NCBI RefSeq assembly: GCF_025144145.1 | Contig: NZ_CP083546.1 | Span: 1,256,501-1,320,500, forward strand | Source of the DNA: Leisingera sp. M658 | Lineage (GTDB): Bacteria > Pseudomonadota > Alphaproteobacteria > Rhodobacterales > Rhodobacteraceae | DNA: 64,000 nucleotides | Reading direction: 5' to 3' | Part shown: positions 54,520 through 63,501 of the stretch, in pieces | How positions within the stretch are numbered: position 1 is the stretch's first letter | Layout of the letters: each line of letters begins with the position of its first letter | Notes under the pieces: model-generated | What the model was told of the DNA's origin: nothing | The model's input: the letters and a program-made list of their open reading frames with translations, nothing else | Database searches by the model: none | Program-made: the position numbers and the translations under genes

Positions 54520-54540
54520 CCGGGGGCAGGCAGCCCCCGG
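54520..54540 (+). terminator. hairpin after ftsY
   Basis: Perfect 8-bp stem CCGGGGGC/GCCCCCGG with a 5-base loop. It is preceded by GAAGTATCCCC, a loose AAATAC-family match, and there is no T-run. Confidence 0.5.
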
Positions 54541-54569
54541 CACTCCCGTTCCGCGCAAAGGCATTTGAT

Positions 54570-55472
54570 TTGAGCGATTGGCTGATTTCCCTGGAAGGCA
54601 CCGAGGCCGGGCATCAGACGGCACTGTTTCTGGCTATCTGGGCCGCGTTCCTGCATGCGGTCTTCGGCGCGCTGCAGAAGGGGCGGCATGACCCCTGGCT
54701 GTCGCGCGGGGCGATTGATTTTTCCTACTGTGTGATGGCGGCGCCCTTTGCGCTGTTCGTGGTGCCTTGGCCGGAGCCGCATATGTGGCTGATCTTTGCC
54801 GTCGCCTGGGGGATCCACGTCTTTTACAAGCTGTTCCAGGCGCTGGCCTATACCAAGGGCAGCTATACTGTGGTCTACCCGGTGGTGCGAGGGACCGGGC
54901 CGCTGTTCACGGTGATCGGCTCCTTTTTCCTGTTCGGCGAAGTGTTCACCCCGGTGCAGTGGCTGGGTGTGGCGGTGCTGCTGGCCGGAATCTTCGGCCT
55001 GGCGGGGTACAACTACCGCTACCTGACGGTGAACCGCGACACGCTGGTGCCGGCGCTGGTGCTGGCGGTGATCACCGGGTTGTTTGTGGCGGGCTACACC
55101 ACATATGACGCCTATGGCATCCGGGCGACCGCTGATCCGTTCACCTTTCTGGCGTGGTTCTTTATGATCGACGGGCTGGTGTTTCCGGTGATTGCCTTGA
55201 CCCGCTTGCGCAGAATGCCCGCGCCGCCAGCACCTGGGCCGCTGATGGTCCGTGGTTTCTTTGGCGGGCTGGTCGCCTTTGCGTCCTTTGGTGCGATCAT
55301 GCTGGCCACAAGGCTGGACAAGGTCGGAGAGGCGGCGGTGCTGCGCGAGACCTCCACCGTGTTTGCCGCCCTCATCGGCTGGCTGGTGCTGAAAGAAACC
55401 GTGGGGCCGCGGCGGATTGCCTTGATGGCTTTGATCGCGCTGGGCGCCGTGATAGTGGAAATTGGCGGCTGA
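54570..55472 (+). CDS. EamA/DMT family transporter
   Basis: A 300-residue membrane protein with ten helices in two EamA repeats (ALAYTKGSYTVVYPVVRG closes the first; FFGGLVAFASFGAIMLATRL lies in the second). Substrate unknown. The start is TTG 54570, with AAAGG about 8 bases before it; no ATG fits the family N-terminus. It lies between ftsY and yciB, an order common in Rhodobacteraceae. Confidence 0.85.
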   Translation: MSDWLISLEGTEAGHQTALFLAIWAAFLHAVFGALQKGRHDPWLSRGAIDFSYCVMAAPFALFVVPWPEPHMWLIFAVAWGIHVFYKLFQALAYTKGSYTVVYPVVRGTGPLFTVIGSFFLFGEVFTPVQWLGVAVLLAGIFGLAGYNYRYLTVNRDTLVPALVLAVITGLFVAGYTTYDAYGIRATADPFTFLAWFFMIDGLVFPVIALTRLRRMPAPPAPGPLMVRGFFGGLVAFASFGAIMLATRLDKVGEAAVLRETSTVFAALIGWLVLKETVGPRRIALMALIALGAVIVEIGG

Positions 55473-55501
55473 GACCGCGCGCAGAACTGACAGGAGGCCC
55501 C

Positions 55502-56113
55502 ATGGCCGCAAAGAAGATCAACCCGACCCTGAAGATGCTATTGGAATTGGGCCCGATTGTTCTCTTTTTCATTGGCTATCTGAAGCTGAAGGATGAGGTG
55601 TTTCTGATCGGCGGCCATGAGTACAAGGGCTTCATCGTGATCACCGCTGCGTTTATCCCGCTGATGGTGGCGTCCACGCTCGCCCTGTGGAAGCTGACCG
55701 GGCATCTGTCGAAGATGCAGTTTGCGACCCTGGTGCTGGTGGTGCTGTTCGGCGGCATGTCGGTGTGGTTCAACGACGACCGGTTCATCAAGATGAAGCC
55801 GACGATGCTGTATCTTCTGTTCGGCGGGTTGCTGGGCATCGGGCTTATGCGCGGGCAAAGCTGGCTGAAGGTGGTGATGGAGGAAGTCATGCCGCTGCAG
55901 CAGGAGGGCTGGATGATCCTGACCCGGCGGCTGTGCGTTTTTTTCTTTGGCCTGGCGGTGGCAAACGAGCTGATCTGGCGGACCCAAAGCACCGACACCT
56001 GGGTTTATTTCAAGACCTTCGGCCTGCCGGTGGCGATGTTTGCCTTCTTCATGATGCAAGGGCAGCTGTTGCAGAAATTCGGGATCGAGGAAGAGGCCGG
56101 ACCGGCGGAGTAA
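55502..56113 (+). CDS. yciB: inner membrane-spanning protein YciB (IspZ/septation protein A)
   Basis: A 203-residue protein with about six membrane helices. The family start LKMLLELGPIVLFFIGYL and the segment WKLTGHLSKMQFATLVLV are clear, as is KMKPTMLYLLFGG. YciB affects cell division and envelope synthesis in enterics; the mechanism is unknown. AGGAGG lies 5 bases before the ATG. Confidence 0.93.
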   Translation: MAAKKINPTLKMLLELGPIVLFFIGYLKLKDEVFLIGGHEYKGFIVITAAFIPLMVASTLALWKLTGHLSKMQFATLVLVVLFGGMSVWFNDDRFIKMKPTMLYLLFGGLLGIGLMRGQSWLKVVMEEVMPLQQEGWMILTRRLCVFFFGLAVANELIWRTQSTDTWVYFKTFGLPVAMFAFFMMQGQLLQKFGIEEEAGPAE

Positions 56114-56183
56114 TCTGCGGCTGACAGGGGGGCTCCCGCACCTTTGCCCCTCATCCAAGATGAGGCACAAAGCCTTGGGCCGG

Positions 56184-56206
56184 GCAGCGCACCTGCGGTG
56201 CGCTGC
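56184..56206. terminator. hairpin between yciB and the glutathione transferase gene
   Basis: Perfect 10-bp stem GCAGCGCACC/GGTGCGCTGC with loop TGC between convergent genes; no T-run. Confidence 0.55.
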
Positions 56207-56214
56207 GGCATCGC

Positions 56215-56236
56215 TTCTTTCTGGTCTTAAATACCC
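56215..56236 (+). repeat. TTCTTTCTGG..AAATACCC element
   Basis: Second near-identical copy of the 22-base sequence at 51975-51996, 25 bases before the end of the convergent gene. Confidence 0.7.
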
Positions 56237-56260
56237 GCGCCGCAGGCGTCCTTTTTTGCA

Positions 56261-56944
56261 TCAATTGCCAAACAACACCTGCTGCGCCTTGGTGTCCGAG
56301 CGGTCGCCGCGCAGCTCCGCATGCAGCGCCCGGCCCGCAACCACACCAGGGCGGGACCACATCAGCTCCAGCCAGCGGGCGAGATGCGGTTTGTCCTCCA
56401 CTACCTGCTGCTGGCCTTCCCACAGCGAGGCCCAGGGCCAGATCGCCATATCAGAAATTGTGCAGTCCGGTCCTGTCACATACTCATTCTCCGCCAGCTG
56501 CCGGTCCAGAACGCCGTAAAGACGGGCCACCTCGTTCCGGTAGCGGTCTTTGGCATAGGGCAGATCCTCGGGCGCGTATTTCAGAAAATGATGCGCCTGG
56601 CCCGCCATTGGCCCGACTCCGCCCATCTGCCACATCAGCCATTGATCCACTACCAGCCGGGCGCGTTCATCCGCGCCATAGAACTGCCCGGTCTTGCGGG
56701 CGAGATACTGCAGGATGGCGCCGCTTTCGAACAGGGAAACAGGCGTGCCGCCGGGGCCGCCCGGGTCGATGATTGCGGGCATCCGGTTGTTGGGGGAGAT
56801 GTTCAGGAACTCCGGCGCGAACTGATCGCCATTTGTGATGTCGACCAGAGAGACATCATAGGGCAGGCCCATCTCCTCCAGTGCAATGGAGATCTTCCAG
56901 CCGTTCGGTGTGGGCCAGTAAAAAAGCTGGATCGGCTCCCGCAT
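56261..56944 (-). CDS. glutathione S-transferase family protein (YfcG-like)
   Basis: A 227-residue thioredoxin-fold transferase. IQLFYWPTPNGWKISIALEE, ISPNNRMPAIIDPGG (with the cis-Pro) and LFESGAILQYLA match the YfcG/YghU branch, which has disulfide-bond oxidoreductase activity in E. coli and uses Thr/Asn in place of a catalytic Cys. C-terminal domain DYxxA-type region QMGGVGPMAGQAHHFLKYAP is typical. It is divergent from metZ. Confidence 0.88.
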   Translation of the reverse strand: MREPIQLFYWPTPNGWKISIALEEMGLPYDVSLVDITNGDQFAPEFLNISPNNRMPAIIDPGGPGGTPVSLFESGAILQYLARKTGQFYGADERARLVVDQWLMWQMGGVGPMAGQAHHFLKYAPEDLPYAKDRYRNEVARLYGVLDRQLAENEYVTGPDCTISDMAIWPWASLWEGQQQVVEDKPHLARWLELMWSRPGVVAGRALHAELRGDRSDTKAQQVLFGN

Positions 56945-57085
56945 GGTCGTCCTCCGTCAGAATGCCCGGCCACAGGAGCACGGGCTGCGGCGGTAAGGCA
57001 AGAGGCGGCGCCGCTCACATCCGTGTGACTGGCGAAGACGCTGCCGCTTGACCGAATCCCGCAATATGCGTAAAGCCCGGACATC

Positions 57086-57146
57086 ACATCGTGGCGATTT
57101 GTTACCGGATTGCGGGCCACGTTAAACACTCCCGCTAAAGAGGTCA
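57086..57146 (+). promoter_or_regulatory. SAM-II riboswitch
   Basis: The sequence fits the SAM-II aptamer (metA RNA) closely: P1 arms CGTGGC (57090-57095) and GCCACG (57116-57121), the conserved GATTTG after the first arm, GTTAAACA after the second, and CCCGCTAAAG (57131-57140), which can pair with GCGGG (57112-57116) to close the pseudoknot. It precedes metZ; SAM binding would lower expression. Confidence 0.93.
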
Positions 57147-57157
57147 GGACGTGAAGG

Positions 57158-57190
57158 ACCCCCTTTCGCTTGGCCGATTGGGGTTTTTTT
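57158..57190 (+). terminator. attenuator terminator before metZ
   Basis: ACCCCC pairs with GGGGT across an inner TCG/CGA helix, then seven T (57184-57190). It lies between the riboswitch and the ribosome site, so it can serve as the expression platform. Confidence 0.8.
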
Positions 57191-57218
57191 ATGCGCGACA
57201 GGCGCGAGGAGACAGAAG

Positions 57219-58409
57219 ATGAGCGACAACTGGAACAGCCGCACCAAGCTGGTTCACGCAGGCACCCGCCGCAGCCAGTACAACGAGGTGAGCGAAGCGA
57301 TCTTCCTGACCCAGGGCTTTGTCTACGAGAGTGCCGAACAGGCCGAGGCGCGGTTCATCGAGACCGGCCCGGATGAGTTCATCTATGCCCGTTACGGCAA
57401 TCCGACCGTCGACATGTTCGAAAAGCGCATCGCGGCGCTGGAAGGGGCGGAGGATGCCTTCGCCACCGCCTCCGGCATGGCGGCTGTCAACGGCGCGCTG
57501 ACCGCGCTGGTGAAAGCGGGCGATCACATCGTGTCGGCCAAGGCGTTGTTTGGATCCTGCAACTACATCCTGGCGGATGTGCTTGGCCGCTTCGGGGTCG
57601 AGGTAACCTTTATTGACGGCACCGATCTGGATGCCTGGCGGCAGGCCGTGCGCCCGGACACCAAGGCGGTGTTTTTTGAGTCCATGTCGAACCCGACGCT
57701 GGAGGTGATCGACATTGCCGCGGTTGCAAAGATCGCCCACACAGCGGGCGCCACGGTGGTGGTGGACAACGTGTTCTCGACCCCGGTGTTTTCCCGCGCG
57801 ATCGAACAGGGCGCCGATGTGGTGATCTATTCCGCAACCAAGCATATCGACGGCCAGGGCCGGGCGCTGGGCGGGGTGGTGCTGGGCACCAAAGATTTTA
57901 TCCGCGGCACGCTGGAACCCTATATGAAGCACACCGGCGGCAGTCTCAGCCCGTTTAATGCCTGGGTGATGCTGAAGGGGCTGGAAACCATCGACCTGCG
58001 GGTCAACGCCCAGGCGGACAGCGCCCTGAAAATCGCCGAAGCGCTGGACGGCCATGCAGCGCTGGAGCGTACCATCTATCCGGGTCTGAAATGTCACGCG
58101 CAGAACGCATTGGTGCAGGCTCAGCTGGGCGGCAAGGGCGGCACCGTGCTGTCGCTGGACCTGAAGGGCGGCAAGGACGCGGCGTTCAAGTTCCTGAACG
58201 CAATGACCATCCCGGTGATCTCCAACAATCTGGGCGATGCCAAATCCATCGCCACCCACCCGGCCACCACCACCCACCAGCGCCTCAGCGATGAGCTGAA
58301 GGCGGAACTGGGCATCACGCCCGGCCTGGTGCGCTTTTCGGTCGGGCTGGAGGACGCAGACGACCTGATCGCCGACCTGAAAGCGGCGCTGGAGGCGGCG
58401 CAGGGCTGA
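57219..58409 (+). CDS. metZ: O-succinylhomoserine sulfhydrylase
   Basis: A 396-residue Cys/Met-metabolism PLP enzyme that makes homocysteine directly from O-succinylhomoserine and sulfide. The PLP Lys is in YSATKHIDGQGR; FIYARYGNPTVDMFE and SNPTLEVIDI are typical of MetZ. GAGGAG lies about 7 bases before the ATG. A SAM-II riboswitch and an intrinsic terminator precede it, which ties its level to the methionine/SAM pool. Confidence 0.95.
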   Translation: MSDNWNSRTKLVHAGTRRSQYNEVSEAIFLTQGFVYESAEQAEARFIETGPDEFIYARYGNPTVDMFEKRIAALEGAEDAFATASGMAAVNGALTALVKAGDHIVSAKALFGSCNYILADVLGRFGVEVTFIDGTDLDAWRQAVRPDTKAVFFESMSNPTLEVIDIAAVAKIAHTAGATVVVDNVFSTPVFSRAIEQGADVVIYSATKHIDGQGRALGGVVLGTKDFIRGTLEPYMKHTGGSLSPFNAWVMLKGLETIDLRVNAQADSALKIAEALDGHAALERTIYPGLKCHAQNALVQAQLGGKGGTVLSLDLKGGKDAAFKFLNAMTIPVISNNLGDAKSIATHPATTTHQRLSDELKAELGITPGLVRFSVGLEDADDLIADLKAALEAAQG

Positions 58410-58923
58410 GGCCCGCACCGGCCGTCTGTTTCTTTCTGGTGGGAAAAATCTACCGTGTTGCTTTGGTCGATACTTAGCCTCCACGTTAGCATGGGCAAAG
58501 AGCGTAGGGACGTCAAATACCGGAACGCTCTTTAGCCCATGCGATTTTCAGCAGAGCAGAAGTTCGTCTTTCGCGCAGCGGAATCAACGAGAGAGCCCTC
58601 ACCAGTCGTTGCCATTTTGTGCTGCATGCGCTCGCAGCTAAGATATTTTTGCACGCGCGCAAATTCTCATGTTGCGGTGCAGCGGCCATTCCGGCCGTTC
58701 GCGCACCACGCAGCATTCTTTATGGTGGGAATTTACAGGTCGCCGGACCTTCCAGTCATTCGCCGCGTGCGCAACATCGTTTCATTAGAGCGTCAGCTTT
58801 GAGCACGAAGGCAACCATTGCAAACTCGCATTCACCGTTCCGGGTTAAATGGCTCGACCTGTCCGACACCGACCGGCGACCGAAATGACGCGTCACAATG
58901 CAGCTTCCCCGAAAGGCAGGCCT
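58410..58923. other. 514-base non-coding region of atypical composition
   Basis: The text is visibly richer in A and T than its neighbours and has no recognisable protein. It holds a TTCTTTCTGG (58431-58440) and a long inverted repeat at 58489-58542. It may be decayed horizontally acquired DNA; nothing shows its source. Confidence 0.55.
58489..58542. repeat. 17-bp inverted repeat after metZ
   Basis: GCATGGGCAAAGAGCGT (58489-58505) pairs with 58525-58542, with a single bulged A and a 19-base loop. GATTTTC follows on the plus strand. It may be the metZ terminator or a trace of a small mobile element. Confidence 0.6.
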
Positions 58924-59337
58924 TCACCGAACTACGTGAACTAAACACCGTGCCTGGCGCACGACGCGTGCGGCTGTGGAACCAAGGAAAAGATCCTGCA
59001 TTCCTGGCCGATGGCTGGCCAGGACGATGCAATCCTTCGCGTTCTCCTCGGCGTAATCGAGGAGAACGCGGGCGCTGTGGCCTTCCACCACCACGATCTC
59101 CGCATCCGGCAGGTCTCTTGCGAGGGGGGTAAGTTTTCCAGTGACGGTCGAGCGCGCGATTTCCATGTGGTCCGCCGGAAGCTGGTCGCTGGCATACTGC
59201 GGCAGCTGTTCCAGCACGTGCAGCACGGTGATCCGCCCGCCGCTGGCGCGGATGGCGTCGGCAATTTCCAAGGCCTGGGCGGCATTACAGTCGGCTTCAA
59301 AGGAAACCGGGACTAGGATGTTGTTGTATTTTGGCAT
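58924..59337 (-). CDS. universal stress protein (UspA family)
   Basis: A 137-residue UspA-fold protein: NILVPVSFEADCNAAQALEI at the start and LASHRPGMQDLFLGSTAARV near the end, where GS..AxxV is the ATP-binding loop. A His-Arg-Pro replaces the more common GxxG first Gly, so nucleotide binding may be reduced. GGAGA lies 8 bases before ATG 59337. It follows the malonate genes on the same strand after 71 bases. Confidence 0.9.
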   Translation of the reverse strand: MPKYNNILVPVSFEADCNAAQALEIADAIRASGGRITVLHVLEQLPQYASDQLPADHMEIARSTVTGKLTPLARDLPDAEIVVVEGHSARVLLDYAEENAKDCIVLASHRPGMQDLFLGSTAARVVRQARCLVHVVR

Positions 59338-59408
59338 TGTATCTTTCTCCGGCAAAAAAGGCGGCAGGCGCTCCACGGGGCGGAGGCGCCTTCCCAGGGA
59401 GAGGAGGG

Positions 59409-60923
59409 TCAGGACGCGAACATGTCCTTGTAAGTGTCGCGCAGGATGTTTTTCTGGACCTTGCCCATGGTGTTGCGGGGCAGCTCATCCAGCAGGATCA
59501 GCTGGCGCGGGTGCTTGAAGCGGGCGAGGGCCTGGCGCACCGCCTCCATCATGGCGTCCAGATCGGGGGACTGGCTGGGTTCAGCGATGACAACACCCAG
59601 CACGGTCTCGCCAAAGTCCGGGTGCGGCACACCGATGACTGCGCTTTCCAGAACCCCGGGCTGGTCGTCCAGCACCAGCTCAATCTCCTTCGGATAGATG
59701 TTGTAGCCGCCCGAGATGATCAGATCCTTGTTGCGGCCGACGATATGGACATATCCGTCTTCGTCGATCTTGCCGAGGTCGCCGGTAATGAAGAACCCGT
59801 CTTCGCGCAGTTCGGCAGCGGTTTTCTCCGGCATCTGCCAATAGCCTTTGAACACATTGGGGCCGCGCACCTCGATCTGGCCGACCTCGCCCTGCGGCAG
59901 GGGTTCGCCGCTGGCCGGGTCGGTGATTTTCAGCTCCACCCCCGGCAGCGGGAAGCCGACAGTGCCGGCGCGGCGGTCGCCTTCAAACGGGTTGGAGGTG
60001 TTCATGTTGGTTTCGGTCATGCCGTAGCGTTCGAGGATGCGGTGGCCGGTGCGCTCTTCGAACTGGACATGGGTTTCTGCCAGCAGCGGCGCCGAACCGG
60101 AGACGAACAGCCGCACATGGCCGGTCAGCTCGTGGGTGAAGCGATCGTCGCTCAAAAGCCGTGTGTAGAAGGTCGGCACGCCCATCAGGCTGGTGGCCTG
60201 CGGCATGTGCTTCAGCACCGCGTCGAGATCGAATTTCGGCATGAAGATCAGGCTGCCGCCCGCCGCCAGGGTCACGTTGGTGGCCACGAACAACCCGTGG
60301 GTGTGGAAGATCGGCAGAGCGTGCAGCAGCACGTCGTCCGCCGTAAAGCGCCACTCCTGCGCCAGGGTCTCGGCGTTTGACAGCAGATTGCTCTGGGTCA
60401 GCATCGCCCCCTTGGAACGGCCGGTGGTGCCGGAGGTGTAGAGGAAGGCGGCGAGGTCATCGCCGTCGCGCTCAACCGTGGCAAAGGAGACCGGCATGGC
60501 GGCGGCCTGGTCCATCAGGGTGCCGGAGCCGTCGGCGTTCAGCGTCTCGATTCCAGCGCCAAGCTGTTTGGCAATCGAGGCCAAGGTGGCCTCGCTGCGG
60601 GCATCGCAGATCACCACCGAGGCGCCACTGTTTTCGATGAAATAGGTGAGCTCTTCCGCCGTGTAGGCGGTGTTCAGCGGCAGGAAGATCAGCCCGGCCT
60701 GGGCGCAGGCTGCATAAAGCGCCAGAGCTTCCGGGGATTTTTCCACTTGCGCCGCCACCCGGTCGCCTGGTTTCAGCCCGGTCTGGGCCAGCACATTGGC
60801 GATCTGCGCGGCGGTGCAGAGGAAGTCCTGATGGGTGATCACCTCGCCGTTCAGCAGATGCAGGAAGGGAGTGGCCTTACCGGCGTGGATGCCGAAAAGG
60901 CGGTCAAACAATGGATTTGCCAT
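59409..60923 (-). CDS. matB: malonyl-CoA synthetase
   Basis: A 504-residue ANL-superfamily ligase that activates malonate with ATP and CoA. The AMP motif is FLYTSGTTGRSKGAMLTQSN, then RYGMTETNMNTSNP, FITGDLG..DGYVHIVGRNKD and the C-terminal Lys in PRNTMGKVQKN. RYGMTETNMN is the malonate-specific form seen in MatB. It lies 15 bases after the decarboxylase gene in one operon. Confidence 0.94.
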   Translation of the reverse strand: MANPLFDRLFGIHAGKATPFLHLLNGEVITHQDFLCTAAQIANVLAQTGLKPGDRVAAQVEKSPEALALYAACAQAGLIFLPLNTAYTAEELTYFIENSGASVVICDARSEATLASIAKQLGAGIETLNADGSGTLMDQAAAMPVSFATVERDGDDLAAFLYTSGTTGRSKGAMLTQSNLLSNAETLAQEWRFTADDVLLHALPIFHTHGLFVATNVTLAAGGSLIFMPKFDLDAVLKHMPQATSLMGVPTFYTRLLSDDRFTHELTGHVRLFVSGSAPLLAETHVQFEERTGHRILERYGMTETNMNTSNPFEGDRRAGTVGFPLPGVELKITDPASGEPLPQGEVGQIEVRGPNVFKGYWQMPEKTAAELREDGFFITGDLGKIDEDGYVHIVGRNKDLIISGGYNIYPKEIELVLDDQPGVLESAVIGVPHPDFGETVLGVVIAEPSQSPDLDAMMEAVRQALARFKHPRQLILLDELPRNTMGKVQKNILRDTYKDMFAS

Positions 60924-60938
60924 GGGGTTTTGCCTTTC

Positions 60939-62183
60939 TTAAGCCTGTGGGCTGGCGGATGCCGCACGGGATTGCACCTCGGCGGAGGCCACAACCTGTT
61001 GGGTGGCGGCGAAGTGCTCGTGGTTTTGGGCGGTTTTCGTGAGGTCGTAGAGGTAGTTGACCATGGCGCCGCCGGACTGGGCGCGACCTTTGTCCGAGGT
61101 ATCCGCGTCGGCGTGGACCGCATGCACGATGGCGCCGTTGCCCAGGTGGAAGCGGGCGACCGGGTCATAGGGCAGCCCGCCCTTGCCCTTGGCCGTCAGC
61201 AGGTAGCGGGCGGCGGTGGCGCGCATCTCCTCGGGGTTTTCCTCATCCCAAGCGAGGCCCTTCTGTTTCAGCCATTTGGTCAGTCCGGGGATGGGCGAGA
61301 GGGTGACGAAAGTATCAAGCCCCGACAGCTCGGCCGCCAGATCGCTGGCCACCTGCTTGATCAGCGAGTTGCCGAAAGAGATGCTGGCCAGCCCGGCCTG
61401 GCAGTTGGAAATCGAATAGAACACAGCGGTGGTGGCGTCTTCCGCGGGCATCGCCTCACGATCTTCGGCCAATAGGGCCTGGACCGAGCCGGGAATACCC
61501 TTGGTCAGGGCCACCTCGACAAAGATCAGCGGCTCGTCCGGCATTGATGGGTGGAAGAAGGCAAAGCAGCGCCGGTCGGTGGGCTCCAGCCTGCGGCGCA
61601 GGTCATCCCAGCTGCCGATGGCATGCACCGCCTCGTAGGCGATGATTTTTTCCAGGATATGCGCCGGGCTCTCCCAGCTGATCGGGCGCAGCACTAGGAA
61701 ACCACGGTTGAACCAGCTAGCAAACAGGTGGCGGAAGTCGAGATCCAGCGCCTCCAGCTCCGGCTCGCCCCGGCCCAGTCGCAGCAGGTCCGCCCGCATC
61801 CGCACCAGTGCGCCGGTGGCATTGGGCACCCGGTTCAGACGGCGGATTAGCTCCTGCCGGCGCGGCTCGGAAGCCTCCATGAAGGCGCGGTAGGTGGCCT
61901 TGGATGGGTTCTTCTCGTAGGCCTCCAGCGTCTTGCGGACGGTTTCGGGGTCGATGTTCATGCCAGTGGCGAGCTGGCGGAAAAAGGTGCGTTCGCCTTC
62001 GTCCTCCAGCGTTGCAAAGCGGGTCAGGATCTCTTCGGCCAAGGCGAGGCCGGAGGTTTCCCCGGTGGAGCCGACCAGCGCGCTGGCCAGCTCCTCCAGC
62101 GGGCGGCCGTCCGGCTCCGCGGCGGCCTCGCGGCGCTGGCGCCGCTCGAACACCGTGGACAGGAGCTCAGCCAAGAGGCTCAT
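60939..62183 (-). CDS. matA: malonyl-CoA decarboxylase
   Basis: A 414-residue malonyl-CoA decarboxylase releasing acetyl-CoA and CO2. The N-terminal helical domain is followed by the GNAT-like catalytic domain with FHPSMPDEPLIFVEVALTKG, FYSISNCQAGLASISFGNSL and VARFHLGNGAIVHAVHADAD, which hold the Ser and His of the active site. The start overlaps the dctM stop by ATGA. MatB, MatA and the TRAP permeases form a malonate uptake and use operon. Confidence 0.95.
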   Translation of the reverse strand: MSLLAELLSTVFERRQRREAAAEPDGRPLEELASALVGSTGETSGLALAEEILTRFATLEDEGERTFFRQLATGMNIDPETVRKTLEAYEKNPSKATYRAFMEASEPRRQELIRRLNRVPNATGALVRMRADLLRLGRGEPELEALDLDFRHLFASWFNRGFLVLRPISWESPAHILEKIIAYEAVHAIGSWDDLRRRLEPTDRRCFAFFHPSMPDEPLIFVEVALTKGIPGSVQALLAEDREAMPAEDATTAVFYSISNCQAGLASISFGNSLIKQVASDLAAELSGLDTFVTLSPIPGLTKWLKQKGLAWDEENPEEMRATAARYLLTAKGKGGLPYDPVARFHLGNGAIVHAVHADADTSDKGRAQSGGAMVNYLYDLTKTAQNHEHFAATQQVVASAEVQSRAASASPQA

Positions 62184-63496
62184 AGCGCCGCTCCCATCAC
62201 CAGGTCGGGCAGCCACGTGGCCAGACCCGGGAACAGGCACAGGAGGACAATCGCCACCACCATGCAGGCCACGAAGGGCAGCGAGCCGGTGAGGATGGTC
62301 TTCAGCGAGATGTCCGGAGCAATGCCGTTGATCACATAGAGGTTGAGGCCAACCGGCGGCGAGATCAGGCCGATTTCCATGTTGATGGTCAGCACCACGG
62401 CAAACCAGATCGGATCAAAGCCGGCGGTGGTGATGATCGGCAAGAGGATCGGCGCCGCCATCAGGATCACCGCAACCGGCGGCAGGAAGAAACCGGCGAT
62501 CAGCAGGAACACATTGACCGCCCCCATCAGCACCCAGCGGTTCACATCCAGCGTGCCGATCCACTCGGCAATCGCCTGGGTGATGAACAGCGATGACAGC
62601 ATGTAGGAGAACACACCGGCGGCGGCGATGATGAAGAGAATCATCACGCTTTCCTTGGTGCTGTCGCGCAGCACCACCCACAGATCGCGCGGGTTCCACA
62701 GCTTGTAGATGATCATCGCGATCATCAGGCAGAGGAGTGCGCCGACTGCAGCGGTCTCGGACGGCGTGGCGATACCGCCGTACATGGCGTAGAGCACGCC
62801 GAGGATGATCGCCAGGAAGGGCAGAACGCGGGGCAGGATCTCAAACCGTTGGCTCCAGGTGTAGCTGCCCGAGCCAAGGCGGGTGGCATCGCCCGAACGC
62901 CAGGTCGAGTAGAGCGACCAGGCCATGAACAGGCCCACCAGCATCAAGCCCGGGATCACACCGGCCAGGAACAGGCGGCCGATCGAGGTCTCAGTCGCGA
63001 TGCCGTAGACGATCATGGTGACCGAGGGCGGGATCAGGATGCCGAGCGTGCCGCCTGCAGCGATGGAGCCTGCGGCGACGCCATCAGGATAACCGCGCTT
63101 GCGCATCTCGGGGATGCCCATCTTGCCAATGGCTGCACATGTTGCGGGCGAGGAGCCGGACATGGCGGCAAACAAAGCGCAGGCGCCGAGGTTGGAAACC
63201 ACCAGCCCGCCGGGAATGCGGGTCAGCCAGCGTTCCAGCACCTCATAGAGATCGGCGCCGGCCCGGGTGGAGGCAATCGATGCCCCCATGATGATGAACA
63301 TCGGGATCGACAGCAGGGCAAAGTTGTCGAGCTTGCCGAACAGGATTTCCGGCATCAGCTCCAGCGAACGGGGGCCGTCAAAGATGATCAGGAAACCGGC
63401 GGAGACAATCAGCAGGCCAATGGCCACGGAGACGCCGGAGAACAGTACGAGAATGGTGGCCAGCGCCACGATTCCGCCAAGCAGAAGCGGGTCCAT
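62180..63496 (-). CDS. dctM: TRAP transporter large permease
   Basis: A 438-residue DctM-type permease with about twelve membrane helices. ALFAAMSGSSPATCAAIGKM and GGTLGILIPPSVTMIVYGIA are the conserved TRAP motifs. It couples sodium to uptake of the solute delivered by a periplasmic binding protein. Context with matA and matB suggests malonate. It lies 5 bases after dctQ. Confidence 0.94.
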   Translation of the reverse strand: MDPLLLGGIVALATILVLFSGVSVAIGLLIVSAGFLIIFDGPRSLELMPEILFGKLDNFALLSIPMFIIMGASIASTRAGADLYEVLERWLTRIPGGLVVSNLGACALFAAMSGSSPATCAAIGKMGIPEMRKRGYPDGVAAGSIAAGGTLGILIPPSVTMIVYGIATETSIGRLFLAGVIPGLMLVGLFMAWSLYSTWRSGDATRLGSGSYTWSQRFEILPRVLPFLAIILGVLYAMYGGIATPSETAAVGALLCLMIAMIIYKLWNPRDLWVVLRDSTKESVMILFIIAAAGVFSYMLSSLFITQAIAEWIGTLDVNRWVLMGAVNVFLLIAGFFLPPVAVILMAAPILLPIITTAGFDPIWFAVVLTINMEIGLISPPVGLNLYVINGIAPDISLKTILTGSLPFVACMVVAIVLLCLFPGLATWLPDLVMGAAL

Positions 63497-63501
63497 CGGC
63501 T

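Noticed and set aside
58539-58802. An 87-codon frame in the AT-richer island after metZ
   Set aside because: No similarity to a known family, overlaps the long inverted repeat, and no ribosome site.
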